The notes under the pieces were generated by a model. That model did no database searches. It was given only the letters and a program-made list of their open reading frames with translations, and was not told where the DNA came from. DNA of 64,000 nucleotides from Nematostella vectensis (lineage: Eukaryota > Cnidaria > Anthozoa > Actiniaria > Edwardsiidae), in assembly GCF_932526225.1 (NCBI RefSeq), contig NC_064048.1, forward strand, positions 11,787,665-11,851,664. Reading direction: 5' to 3'. Both the position numbers and the translations under genes were made by a program. Shown here piece by piece: positions 22,212-35,867 of this stretch. Each line of letters begins with the position of its first letter. The stretch's first letter is position 1.

Positions 22212-23323
22212 CCTTTAATGAGTGGAGAGGGGAGGGATACAAGTTTATTAAAAGTCTATTTGTGAGACCAACAAACTGGTTGAAAGAACAAGCGTGTTAA
22301 TAGTAAAACAATTATTTGATTACAAAACTACTGTAGATTCCTTTGCACCAAGATAATAACACACATTATTTTGTTTGTTATTTAGGAGGAACGATACGAG
22401 CTCTACGAGACAAATGAGAAGTATTTATTACTCATCTAAATTATACACGTAAATAATAATATTCAAAAGAACTACTGTAACTAAGTAAGTAACACTCACA
22501 TGTTTTTAAAATTTTAAATAAGTATACAGTTTCATTCAGATACATCTTGTGGTCACTGTGCCATCTACAGGGCCATACCCAAAGCACCTGTGCACCCCAT
22601 CCAACTAAGGGCATCGGCTGCACAGATGTTCCTGATAAATGGGGCAGGAAAATTTTCCGCGACACCGTGCTTTCATGGTCCCCCATGATTCCTTGTTGGG
22701 TGAAGCCCCTCTAGATGTTGACATGTCAACTTCGCAGTCACATGAAAGAAATGTCTAATAGTGTTTTGCAGTCAAGTTGGTTTACGATAATTGGTTACAA
22801 TAGTTGGTTACAATAATTTTGAAAAATTGTTATCATAGCTATGGTCAAATACTGTACATAGAACTGCAAATAAAAAGACTAAAAAAAATAATAATAAAAA
22901 TAAAGCAAAACTAAAAGTAAAGCAAAAAACGACAGAGACATTCTGTACACAATAAAAGACAATGCGCCCGCGTGCGTTACGATGCCACGCCGACATAGCG
23001 AGCCCCCAAGGGACCCAAAACGCCCACATAGACCTGTATTTTTTTTCATCCTATATCTCAGCGAGCTGTGCGTGGCGTAACCGTATTACAGGCCTGGGAT
23101 CCTGGTTATTGTCCTCCCCATTAATGCGCGGGTTGGAATACCTTGCAAGAGTGTTGTACAGCATATTCGCCGGAAATATCGGTGCTTCGGGCCTTCGGGT
23201 TCTTTACAGCCTTCCGTAAAAGCCTTGTGCTGCCATACCGATTGGGTAATCCGTATGTATGGTTTCCGTTTTGTTCTTTAGGCCGGGTTCGATCCCAGGC
23301 CAATGGCCTTTTTTTTTCTCTAT

Positions 23324-23360
<37 letters not shown>

Positions 23361-23920
23361 GTTCAAGATAACGTTTTTTAGTATTTTTTTATAATACTCA
23401 TCAAAAAAGTGGTGTGACATAGGTTCGTCTACCTGATCCAGGATACTAAAGATACAGGCTTGATATGCATTATATACAGCTAGCAAAATGAGCTTGCTAG
23501 CTTTACTGATTATTTGTATTCGATATTTTCCTAGTAAGAGAACAAAAATAAAAAGCAAAGAGTCGAGGAAGTAAACAAGTTATGTGATCTTTAATGTTTT
23601 ATTAGGAGGGGTACATTTTGTACAAAGAAGCATACATAGAATATGCTTAAAAGTGCAGTGTGATGAAGAGCTTTGCAATAGCTCTCCGGCCAGGACACAA
23701 TGAATTTCAGTCAAATTCTAATGTTGACCTAAGAGCCTTTGGTCCATGTGGAAGACTTAAATTCAAAGGAAATGCCCACAAACTGTCAATAAACATTCAG
23801 TAAAATATCGAATATTATTTTAACAAAGCATTGACAACTATTAAAGTTCAACTGTGTGTAGACAATTGAAAGCCTACAAGAAACACTGACTCCAGACATG
23901 CGCAGTGCCATGACGCTGCC
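22212..23920 (+). repeat. Repeat unit 14 (1709 bp)
   Basis: RNA candidate at 23048-23317; T30 tract at 23326-23355. Private G to C at 23188 removes the outermost pair of the UUCG hairpin. Confidence 0.97.
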
Positions 23921-25020
23921 CCTTTAATGAGTGGAGAGGGGAGGGATACAAGTTTATTAAAAGTCTATTTGTGAGACCAACAAACTGGTTGAAAGAACAA
24001 GCGTGTTAATAGTAAAACAATTATTTGATTACAAAACTACTGTAGATTCCTTTGCACCAAGATAATAACACACATTATTTTGTTTGTTATTTAGGAGGAA
24101 CGATACGAGCTCTACGAGACAAATGAGAAGTATTTATTACTCATCTAAATTATACACGTAAATAATAATATTCAAAAGAACTACTGTAACTAAGTAAGTA
24201 ACACTCACATGTTTTTAAAATTTTAAATAAGTATACAGTTTCATTCAGATACATCTTGTGGTCACTGTGCCATCTACAGGGCCATACCCAAAGCACCTGT
24301 GCACCCCATCCAACTAAGGGCATCGGCTGCACAGATGTTCCTGATAAATGGGGCAGGAAAATTTTCCGCGACACCGTGCTTTCATGGTCCCCCATGATTC
24401 CTTGTTTGGTGAAGCCCCTCTAGATGTTGACATGTCAACTTCGCAGTCACATGAAAGAAATGTCTAATAGTGTTTTGCAGTCAAGTTGGTTTACGATAAT
24501 TGGTTACAATAATTTTGAAAAATTGTTATCATAGCTATGGTCAAATACTGTACATAGAACTGCAAATAAAAAGACTAAAAAAAATAATAATAAAAATAAA
24601 GCAAAACTAAAAGTAAAGCAAAAAACGACAGAGACATTCTGTACACAATAAAAGACAATGCGCCCGCGTGCGTTACGATGCCACGCCGACATAGCGAGCC
24701 CCCAAGGGACCCAAAACGCCCACATAGACCTGTATTTTTTTTCATCCTATATCTCAGCGAGCTGTGCGTGGCGTAACCGTATTACAGGCCTGGGATCCTG
24801 GTTATTGTCCTCCCCATTAATGCGCGGGTTGGAATACCTTGCAAGAGTGTTGTACAGCATATTCGCCGGAAATATCGGTGCTTGGGGCCTTCGGGTTCTT
24901 TACAGCCTTCCGTAAAAGCCTTGTGCTGCCATACCGATTGGGTAATCCGTATGTATGGTTTCCGTTTTGTTCTTTAGGCCGGGTTCGATCCCAGGCCAAT
25001 GGCCTTTTTTTTTCTCTATG

Positions 25021-25054
<34 letters not shown>

Positions 25055-25614
25055 GTTCAAGATAACGTTTTTTAGTATTTTTTTATAATACTCATCAAAA
25101 AAGTGGTGTGACATAGGTTCGTCTACCTGATCCTGTATACTAAAGATACAGGCTTGATATGCATTATATACAGCTAGCAAAATGAGCTTGCTAGCTTTAC
25201 TGATTATTTGTATTCGATATTTTCCTAGTAAGAGAACAAAAATAAAAAGCAAAGAGTCGAGGAAGTAAACAAGTTATGTGATCTTTAATGTTTTATTAGG
25301 AGGGGTACATTTTGTACAAAGAAGCATACATAGAATATGCTTAAAAGTGCAGTGTGATGAAGAGCTTTGCAATAGCTCTCCGGCCAGGACACAATGAATT
25401 TCAGTCAAATTCTAATGTTGACCTAAGAGCCTTTGGTCCATGTGGAAGACTTAAATTCAAAGGAAATGCCCACAAACTGTCAATAAACATTCAGTAAAAT
25501 ATCGAATATTATTTTAACAAAGCATTGACAACTATTAAAGTTCAACTGTGTGTAGACAATTGAAAGCCTACAAGAAACACTGACTCCAGACATGCGCAGT
25601 GCCATGACGCTGCC
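23921..25614 (+). repeat. Repeat unit 15 (1694 bp), 13-bp contraction
   Basis: Same 13-bp loss as unit 8, and the same T at 25134 and 25136. RNA candidate at 24744-25013 keeps the normal A-box-like element. T29 tract at 25021-25049. Private T at 24406. Confidence 0.97.
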
Positions 25615-26722
25615 CCTTTAATGAGTGGAGAGGGGAGGGATACAAGTTTATTAAAAGTCTATTTGTGAGACCAACAAACTGGTTGAAAGAACAAGCGTGT
25701 TAATAGTAAAACAATTATTTGATTACAAAACTACTGTAGATTCCTTTGCACCAAGATAATAACACACATTATTTTGTTTGTTATTTAGGAGGAACGATAC
25801 GAGCTCTACGAGACAAATGAGAAGTATTTATTACTCATCTAAGTTATACACGTAAATAATAATATTCAAAAGAACTACTGTAACTAAGTAAGTAACACTC
25901 ACATGTTTTTAAAATTTTAAATAAGTATACAGTTTCATTCAGATACATCTTGTGGTCACTGTGCCATCTACAGGGCCATACCCAAAGCACCTGTGCACCC
26001 CATCCAACTAAGGGCATCGGCTGCACAGATGTTCCTGATAAATGGGGCAGGAAAATTTACCGCGACACCGTGCTTTCATGGTCCCCCATGATTCCTTGTT
26101 GGGTGAAGCCCCTCTAGATGTTGACATGTCAACTTCGCAGTCACATGAAAGAAATGTCTAATAGTGTTTTGCAGTCAAGTTGGTTTACGATAATTGGTTA
26201 CAATAGTTGGTTACAATAATTTTGAAAAATTGTTATCATAGCTATGGTCAAATACTGTACATAGAACTGCAAATAAAAAGACTAAAAAAATAATAATAAA
26301 AATAAAGCAAAACTAAAAGTAAAGCAAAAAACGACAGAGACATTCTGTACACAATAAAAGACAATGCGCCCGCGTGCGTTACGATGCCACGCCGACATAG
26401 CGAGCCCCCAAGGGACCCAAAACGCCCACATAGACCTGTATTTTTTTTCATCCTATATCTCAGCGAGCTGTGCGTGGCGTAACCGTATTACAGGCCTGGG
26501 ATCCTGGTTATTGTCCTCCCCATTAATGCGCGGGTTGGAATACCTTGCAAGAGTGTTGTACAGCATATTCGCCGGAAATATCGGTGCTTGGGGCCTTCGG
26601 GTTCTTTACAGCCTTCCGTAAAAGCCTTGTGCTGCCATACCGATTGGGTAATCCGTATGTATGGTTTCCGTTTTGTTCTTTAGGCCGGGTTCGATCCCAG
26701 GCCAATGGCCTTTTTTTTTCTC

Positions 26723-26764
<42 letters not shown>

Positions 26765-27324
26765 GTTCAAGATAACGTTTTTTAGTATTTTTTTATAATA
26801 CTCATCAAAAAAGTGGTGTGACATAGGTTCGTCTACCTGATCCAGGATACTAAAGATACAGGCTTGATATGCATTATATACAGCTAGCAAAATGAGCTTG
26901 CTAGCTTTACTGATTATTTGTATTCGATATTTTCCTAGTAAGAGAACAAAAATAAAAAGCAAAGAGTCGAGGAAGTAAACAAGTTATGTGATCTTTAATG
27001 TTTTATTAGGAGGGGTACATTTTGTACAAAGAAGCATACATAGAATATGCTTAAAAGTGCAGTGTGATGAAGAGCTTTGCAATAGCTCTCCGGCCAGGAC
27101 ACAATGAATTTCAGTCAAATTCTAATGTTGACCTAAGAGCCTTTGGTCCATGTGGAAGACTTAAATTCAAAGGAAATGCCCACAAACTGTCAATAAACAT
27201 TCAGTAAAATATCGAATATTATTTTAACAAAGCATTGACAACTATTAAAGTTCAACTGTGTGTAGACAATTGAAAGCCTACAAGAAACACTGACTCCAGA
27301 CATGCGCAGTGCCATGACGCTGCC
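25615..27324 (+). repeat. Repeat unit 16 (1710 bp)
   Basis: G at 25843, A at 26059, the 7-base A run and A at 26727 reproduce the unit 9 set at an exact distance of 11950 bp for the two substitutions. RNA candidate at 26450-26719; T32 tract at 26728-26759. Confidence 0.97.
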
Positions 27325-28436
27325 CCTTTAATGAGTGGAGAGGGGAGGGATACAAGTTTATTAAAAGTCTATTTGTGAGACCAACAAACTGGTTGAAAGA
27401 ACAAGCGTGTTAATAGTAAAACAATTATTTGATTACAAAACTACTGTAGATTCCTTTGCACCAAGATAATAACACACATTATTTTGTTTGTTATTTAGGA
27501 GGAACGATACGAGCTCTACGAGACAAATGAGAAGTATTTATTACTCATCTAAATTATACACGTAAATAATAATATTCAAAAGAACTACTGTAACTAAGTA
27601 AGTAACACTCACATGTTTTTAAAATTTTAAATAAGTATACAGTTTCATTCAGATACATCTTGTGGTCACTGTGCCATCTACAGGGCCATACCCAAAGCAC
27701 CTGTGCACCCCATCCAACTAAGGGCATCGGCTGCACAGATGTTCCTGATAAATGGGGCAGGAAAATTTTCCGCGACACCGTGCTTTCATGGTCCCCCATG
27801 ATTCCTTGTTGGGTGAAGCCCCTCTAGATGTTGACATGTCAACTTCGCAGTCACATGAAAGAAATGTCTAATAGTGTTTTGCAGTCAAGTTGGTTTACGA
27901 TAATTGGTTACAATAGTTGGTTACAATAATTTTGAAAAATTGTTATCATAGCTATGGTCAAATACTGTACATAGAACTGCAAATAAAAAGACTAAAAAAA
28001 ATAATAATAAAAATAAAGCAAAACTAAAAGTAAAGCAAAAAACGACAGAGACATTCTGTACACAATAAAAGACAATGCGCCCGCGTGCGTTACGATGCCA
28101 CGCCGACATAGCGAGCCCCCAAGGGACCCAAAACGCCCACATAGACCTGTATTTTTTTTCATCCTATATCTCAGCGAGCTGTGCGTGGCGTAACCGTATT
28201 ACAGGCCTGGGATCCTGGTTATTGTCCTCCCCATTAATGCGCGGGTTGGAATACCTTGCAAGAGTGTTGTACAGCATATTCGCCGGAAATATCGGTGCTT
28301 GGGGCCTTCGGGTTCTTTACAGCCTTCCGTAAAAGCCTTGTGCTGCCATACCGATTGGGTAATCCGTATGTATGGTTTCCGTTTTGTTCTTTAGGCCGGG
28401 TTCGATCCCAGGCCAATGGCCTTTTTTTTTCTCTAT

Positions 28437-28472
<36 letters not shown>

Positions 28473-29032
28473 GTTCAAGATAACGTTTTTTAGTATTTTT
28501 TTATAATACTCATCAAAAAAGTGGTGTGACATAGGTTCGTCTACCTGATCCAGGATACTAAAGATACAGGCTTGATATGCATTATATACAGCTAGCAAAA
28601 TGAGCTTGCTAGCTTTACTGATTATTTGTATTCGATATTTTCCTAGTAAGAGAACAAAAATAAAAAGCAAAGAGTCGAGGAAGTAAACAAGTTATGTGAT
28701 CTTTAATGTTTTATTAGGAGGGGTACATTTTGTACAAAGAAGCATACATAGAATATGCTTAAAAGTGCAGTGTGATGAAGAGCTTTGCAATAGCTCTCCG
28801 GCCAGGACACAATGAATTTCAGTCAAATTCTAATGTTGACCTAAGAGCCTTTGGTCCATGTGGAAGACTTAAATTCAAAGGAAATGCCCACAAACTGTCA
28901 ATAAACATTCAGTAAAATATCGAATATTATTTTAACAAAGCATTGACAACTATTAAAGTTCAACTGTGTGTAGACAATTGAAAGCCTACAAGAAACACTG
29001 ACTCCAGACATGCGCAGTGCCATGACGCTGCC
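27325..29032 (+). repeat. Repeat unit 17 (1708 bp)
   Basis: RNA candidate at 28161-28430; T29 tract at 28439-28467. No private substitution seen. In the block duplication it stands in for unit 10 or 11. Confidence 0.97.
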
Positions 29033-30160
29033 CCTTTAATGAGTGGAGAGGGGAGGGATACAAGTTTATTAAAAGTCTATTTGTGAGACCAACAAACTGG
29101 TTGAAAGAACAAGCGTGTTAATAGTAAAACAATTATTTGATTACAAAACTACTGTAGATTCCTTTGCACCAAGATAATAACACACATTATTTTGTTTGTT
29201 ATTTAGGAGGAACGATACGAGCTCTACGAGACAAATGAGAAGTATTTATTACTCATCTAAATTATACACGTAAATAATAATATTCAAAAGAACTACTGTA
29301 ACTAAGTAAGTAACACTCACATGTTTTTAAAATTTTAAATAAGTATACAGTTTCATTCAGATACATCTTGTGGTCACTGTGCCATCTACAGGGCCATACC
29401 CAAAGCACCTGTGCACCCCATCCAACTAAGGGCATCGGCTGCACAGATGTTCCTGATAAATGGGGCAGGAAAATTTTCCGCGACACCGTGCTTTCATGGT
29501 CCCCCATGATTCCTTGTTGGGTGAAGCCCCTCTAGATGTTGACATGTCAACTTCGCAGTCACATGAAAGAAATGTCTAATAGTGTTTTGCAGTCAAGTTG
29601 GTTTACGATAATTGGTTACAATAGTTGGTTACAATAATTTTGAAAAATTGTTATCATAGCTATGGTCAAATACTGTACATAGAACTGCAAATAAAAAGAC
29701 TAAAAAAAATAATAATAAAAATAAAGCAAAACTAAAAGTAAAGCAAAAAACGACAGAGACATTCTGTACACAATAAAAGACAATGCGCCCGCGTGCGTTA
29801 CGATGCCACGCCGACATAGCGAGCCCCCAAGGGACCCAAAACGCCCACATAGACCTGTATTTTTTTTCATCCTATATCTCAGCGAGCTGTGCGTGGCGTA
29901 ACCGTGCGTGGCGTAACCGTATTACAGGCCTGGGATCCTGGTTATTGTCCTCCCTATTAATGCGCGGGTTGGAATACCTTGCAAGAGTGTTGTACAGCAT
30001 ATTCGCCGGAAATATCGGTGCTTGGGGCCTTCGGGTTCTTTACAGCCTTCCGTAAAAGCCTTGTGCTGCCATACCGATTGGGTAATCCGTATGTATGGTT
30101 TCCGTTTTGTTCTTTAGGCCGGGTTCGATCCCAGGCCAATGGCCTTTTTTTTTCTCTATG

Positions 30161-30192
<32 letters not shown>

Positions 30193-30752
30193 GTTCAAGA
30201 TAACGTTTTTTAGTATTTTTTTATAATACTCATCAAAAAAGTGGTGTGACATAGGTTCGTCTACCTGATCCAGGATACTAAAGATACAGGCTTGATATGC
30301 ATTATATACAGCTAGCAAAATGAGCTTGCTAGCTTTACTGATTATTTGTATTCGATATTTTCCTAGTAAGAGAACAAAAATAAAAAGCAAAGAGTCGAGG
30401 AAGTAAACAAGTTATGTGATCTTTAATGTTTTATTAGGAGGGGTACATTTTGTACAAAGAAGCATACATAGAATATGCTTAAAAGTGCAGTGTGATGAAG
30501 AGCTTTGCAATAGCTCTCCGGCCAGGACACAATGAATTTCAGTCAAATTCTAATGTTGACCTAAGAGCCTTTGGTCCATGTGGAAGACTTAAATTCAAAG
30601 GAAATGCCCACAAACTGTCAATAAACATTCAGTAAAATATCGAATATTATTTTAACAAAGCATTGACAACTATTAAAGTTCAACTGTGTGTAGACAATTG
30701 AAAGCCTACAAGAAACACTGACTCCAGACATGCGCAGTGCCATGACGCTGCC
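29033..30752 (+). repeat. Repeat unit 18 (1720 bp), 15-bp insertion in the RNA candidate
   Basis: Carries the unit 12 markers: 15-bp duplication at 29891-29920 and T at 29955. RNA candidate at 29869-30153; T27 tract at 30161-30187. Confidence 0.97.
29891..29920 (+). repeat. 15-bp tandem duplication inside the unit 18 RNA candidate
   Basis: Identical in sequence and position to that of unit 12, and accompanied by the same C to T change (29955). Common descent is far likelier than two independent events. Confidence 0.95.
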
Positions 30753-31864
30753 CCTTTAATGAGTGGAGAGGGGAGGGATACAAGTTTATTAAAAGTCTAT
30801 TTGTGAGACCAACAAACTGGTTGAAAGAACAAGCGTGTTAATAGTAAAACAATTATTTGATTACAAAACTACTGTAGATTCCTTTGCACCAAGATAATAA
30901 CACACATTATTTTGTTTGTTATTTAGGAGGAACGATACGAGCTCTACGAGACAAATGAGAAGTATTTATTACTCATCTAAATTATACACGTAAATAATAA
31001 TATTCAAAAGAACTACTGTAACTAAGTAAGTAACACTCACATGTTTTTAAAATTTTAAATAAGTATACAGTTTCATTCAGATACATCTTGTGGTCACTGT
31101 GCCATCTACAGGGCCATACCCAAAGCACCTGTGCACCCCATCCAACTAAGGGCATCGGCTGCACAGATGTTCCTGATAAATGGGGAAGGAAAATTTTCCG
31201 CGACACCGTGCTTTCATGGTCCCCCATGATTCCTTGTTGGGTGAAGCCCCTCTAGATGTTGACATGTCAACTTCGCAGTCACATGAAAGAAATGTCTAAT
31301 AGTGTTTTGCAGTCAAGTTGGTTTACGATAATTGGTTACAATAGTTGGTTACAATAATTTTGAAAAATTGTTATCATAGCTATGGTCAAATACTGTACAT
31401 AGAACTGCAAATAAAAAGACTAAAAAAAATAATAATAAAAATAAAGCAAAACTAAAAGTAAAGCAAAAAACGACAGAGACATTCTGTACACAATAAAAGA
31501 CAATGCGCCCGCGTGCGTTACGATGCCACGCCGACATAGCGAGCCCCCAAGGGACCCAAAACGCCCACATAGACCTGTATTTTTTTTCATCCTATATCTC
31601 AGCGAGCTGTGCGTGGCGTAACCGTATTACAGGCATGGGATCCTGGTTATTGTCCTCCCCATTAATGCGCGGGTTGGAATACCTTGCAAGAGTGTTGTAC
31701 AGCATATTCGCCGGAAATATCGGTGCTTGGGGCCTTCGGGTTCTTTACAGCCTTCCGTAAAAGCCTTGTGCTGCCATACCGATTGGGTAATCCGTATGTA
31801 TGGTTTCCGTTTTGTTCTTTAGGCCGGGTTCGATCCCAGGCCAATGGCCTTTTTTTTTCTCTAT

Positions 31865-31899
<35 letters not shown>

Positions 31900-32459
31900 G
31901 TTCAAGATAACGTTTTTTAGTATTTTTTTATAATACTCATCAAAAAAGTGGTGTGACATAGGTTCGTCTACCTGATCCAGGATACTAAAGATACAGGCTT
32001 GATATGCATTATATACAGCTAGCAAAATGAGCTTGCTAGCTTTACTGATTATTTGTATTCGATATTTTCCTAGTAAGAGAACAAAAATAAAAAGCAAAGA
32101 GTCGAGGAAGTAAACAAGTTATGTGATCTTTAATGTTTTATTAGGAGGGGTACATTTTGTACAAAGAAGCATACATAGAATATGCTTAAAAGTGCAGTGT
32201 GATGAAGAGCTTTGCAATAGCTCTCCGGCCAGGACACAATGAATTTCAGTCAAATTCTAATGTTGACCTAAGAGCCTTTGGTCCATGTGGAAGACTTAAA
32301 TTCAAAGGAAATGCCCACAAACTGTCAATAAACATTCAGTAAAATATCGAATATTATTTTAACAAAGCATTGACAACTATTAAAGTTCAACTGTGTGTAG
32401 ACAATTGAAAGCCTACAAGAAACACTGACTCCAGACATGCGCAGTGCCATGACGCTGCC
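30753..32459 (+). repeat. Repeat unit 19 (1707 bp)
   Basis: RNA candidate at 31589-31858; T28 tract at 31867-31894. A at 31635, within the long-range stem, is shared only with unit 25. Private A at 31186. Confidence 0.97.
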
Positions 32460-33572
32460 CCTTTAATGAGTGGAGAGGGGAGGGATACAAGTTTATTAAA
32501 AGTCTATTTGTGAGACCAACAAACTGGTTGAAAGAACAAGCGTGTTAATAGTAAAACAATTATTTGATTACAAAACTACTGTAGATTCCTTTGCACCAAG
32601 ATAATAACACACATTATTTTGTTTGTTATTTAGGAGGAACGATACGAGCTCTACGAGACAAATGAGAAGTATTTATTACTCATCTAAATTATACACGTAA
32701 ATAATAATATTCAAAAGAACTACTGTAACTAAGTAAGTAACACTCACATGTTTTTAAAATTTTAAATAAGTATACAGTTTCATTCAGATACATCTTGTGG
32801 TCACTGTGCCATCTACAGGGCCATACCCAAAGCACCTGTGCACCCCATCCAACTAAGGGCATCGGCTGCACAGATGTTCCTGATAAATGGGGCAGGAAAA
32901 TTTTCCGCGACACCGTGCTTTCATGGTCCCCCATGATTCCTTGTTGGGTGAAGCCCCTCTAGATGTTGACATGTCAACTTCGCAGTCACATGAAAGAAAT
33001 GTCTAATAGTGTTTTGCAGTCAAGTTGGTTTACGATAATTGGTTACAATAGTTGGTTACAATAATTTTGAAAAATTGTTATCATAGCTATGGTCAAATAC
33101 TGTACATAGAACTGCAAATAAAAAGACTAAAAAAAATAATAATAAAAATAAAGCAAAACTAAAAGTAAAGCAAAAAACGACAGAGACATTCTGTACACAA
33201 TAAAAGACAATGCGCCCGCGTGCGTTACGATGCCACGCCGACATAGCGAGCCCCCAAGGGACCCAAAACGCCCACATAGACCTGTATTTTTTTCATCCTA
33301 TATCTCAGCGAGCTGTGCGTGGCGTAACCGTATTACAGGCCTGGGATCCTGGTTATTGTCCTCCCCATTAATGCGCGGGTTGGAATACCTTGCAAGAGTG
33401 TTGTACAGCATATTCGCCGGAAATATCGGTGCTTGGGGCCTTCGGGTTCTTTACAGCCTTCCGTAAAAGCCTTGTGCTGCCATACCGATTGGGTAATCCG
33501 TATGTATGGTTTCCGTTTTGTTCTTTAGGCCGGGTTCGATCCCAGGCCAATGGCCTTTTTTTTTCTCTATGG

Positions 33573-33604
<32 letters not shown>

Positions 33605-34164
33605 GTTCAAGATAACGTTTTTTAGTATTTTTTTATAATACTCATCAAAAAAGTGGTGTGACATAGGTTCGTCTACCTGATCCAGGATACTAAAGATACA
33701 GGCTTGATATGCATTATATACAGCTAGCAAAATGAGCTTGCTAGCTTTACTGATTATTTGTATTCGATATTTTCCTAGTAAGAGAACAAAAATAAAAAGC
33801 AAAGAGTCGAGGAAGTAAACAAGTTATGTGATCTTTAATGTTTTATTAGGAGGGGTACATTTTGTACAAAGAAGCATACATAGAATATGCTTAAAAGTGC
33901 AGTGTGATGAAGAGCTTTGCAATAGCTCTCCGGCCAGGACACAATGAATTTCAGTCAAATTCTAATGTTGACCTAAGAGCCTTTGGTCCATGTGGAAGAC
34001 TTAAATTCAAAGGAAATGCCCACAAACTGTCAATAAACATTCAGTAAAATATCGAATATTATTTTAACAAAGCATTGACAACTATTAAAGTTCAACTGTG
34101 TGTAGACAATTGAAAGCCTACAAGAAACACTGACTCCAGACATGCGCAGTGCCATGACGCTGCC
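32460..34164 (+). repeat. Repeat unit 20 (1705 bp)
   Basis: RNA candidate at 33295-33564; T27 tract at 33573-33599. The T run upstream of the A box is 7, as in units 6 and 21. Confidence 0.97.
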
Positions 34165-35276
34165 CCTTTAATGAGTGGAGAGGGGAGGGATACAAGTTTA
34201 TTAAAAGTCTATTTGTGAGACCAACAAACTGGTTGAAAGAACAAGCGTGTTAATAGTAAAACAATTATTTGATTACAAAACTACTGTAGATTCCTTTGCA
34301 CCAAGATAATAACACACATTATTTTGTTTGTTATTTAGGAGGAACGATACGAGCTCTACGAGACAAATGAGAAGTATTTATTACTCATCTAAATTATACA
34401 CGTAAATAATAATATTCAAAAGAACTACTGTAACTAAGTAAGTAACACTCACATGTTTTTAAAATTTTAAATAAGTATACAGTTTCATTCAGATACATCT
34501 TGTGGTCACTGTGCCATCTACAGGGCCATACCCAAAGCACCTGTGCACCCCATCCAACTAAGGGCATCGGCTGCACAGATGTTCCTGATAAATGGGGCAG
34601 GAAAATTTTCCGCGACACCGTGCTTTCATGGTCCCCCATGATTCCTTGTTGGGTGAAGCCCCTCTAGATGTTGACATGTCAACTTCGCAGTCACATGAAA
34701 GAAATGTCTAATAGTGTTTTGCAGTCAAGTTGGTTTACGATAATTGGTTACAATAGTTGGTTACAATAATTTTGAAAAATTGTTATCATAGCTATGGTCA
34801 AATACTGTACATAGAACTGCAAATAAAAAGACTAAAAAAAATAATAATAAAAATAAAGCAAAACTAAAAGTAAAGCAAAAAACGACAGAGACATTCTGTA
34901 CACAATAAAAGACAATGCGCCCGCGTGCGTTACGATGCCACGCCGACATAGCGAGCCCCCAAGGGACCCAAAACGCCCACATAGACCTGTATTTTTTTCA
35001 TCCTATATCTCAGCGAGCTGTGCGTGGCGTAACCGTATTACAGGCCTGGGATCCTGGTTATTGTCCTCCCCATTAATGCGCGGGTTGGAATACCTTGCAA
35101 GAGTGTTGTACAGCATATTCGCCGGAAATATCGGTGCTTGGGGCCTTCGGGTTCTTTACAGCCTTCCGTAAAAGCCTTGTGCTGCCATACCGATTGGGTA
35201 ATCCGTATGTATGGTTTCCGTTTTGTTCTTTAGGCCGGGTTCGATCCCAGGCCAATGGGCTTTTTTTTTCTCTATG

Positions 35277-35307
<31 letters not shown>

Positions 35308-35867
35308 GTTCAAGATAACGTTTTTTAGTATTTTTTTATAATACTCATCAAAAAAGTGGTGTGACATAGGTTCGTCTACCTGATCCAGGATACTAAAGAT
35401 ACAGGCTTGATATGCATTATATACAGCTAGCAAAATGAGCTTGCTAGCTTTACTGATTATTTGTATTCGATATTTTCCTAGTAAGAGAACAAAAATAAAA
35501 AGCAAAGAGTCGAGGAAGTAAACAAGTTATGTGATCTTTAATGTTTTATTAGGAGGGGTACATTTTGTACAAAGAAGCATACATAGAATATGCTTAAAAG
35601 TGCAGTGTGATGAAGAGCTTTGCAATAGCTCTCCGGCCAGGACACAATGAATTTCAGTCAAATTCTAATGTTGACCTAAGAGCCTTTGGTCCATGTGGAA
35701 GACTTAAATTCAAAGGAAATGCCCACAAACTGTCAATAAACATTCAGTAAAATATCGAATATTATTTTAACAAAGCATTGACAACTATTAAAGTTCAACT
35801 GTGTGTAGACAATTGAAAGCCTACAAGAAACACTGACTCCAGACATGCGCAGTGCCATGACGCTGCC
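34165..35867 (+). repeat. Repeat unit 21 (1703 bp)
   Basis: RNA candidate at 35000-35269; T26 tract at 35277-35302. The T run upstream of the A box is 7. Private C to G at 35259, two bases before the T9 terminator. Confidence 0.97.

Larger units (their letters stand above)
23921..30752 (+). repeat. Block of units 15-18, second copy of the duplication, one unit shorter
   Basis: Units 15 and 16 match units 8 and 9 at a distance of seven units (11950 bp), while unit 18 matches unit 12 at six. One unit between the markers, equivalent to unit 10 or 11, has been lost or fused by unequal exchange, or was gained in the other block. Confidence 0.8.
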
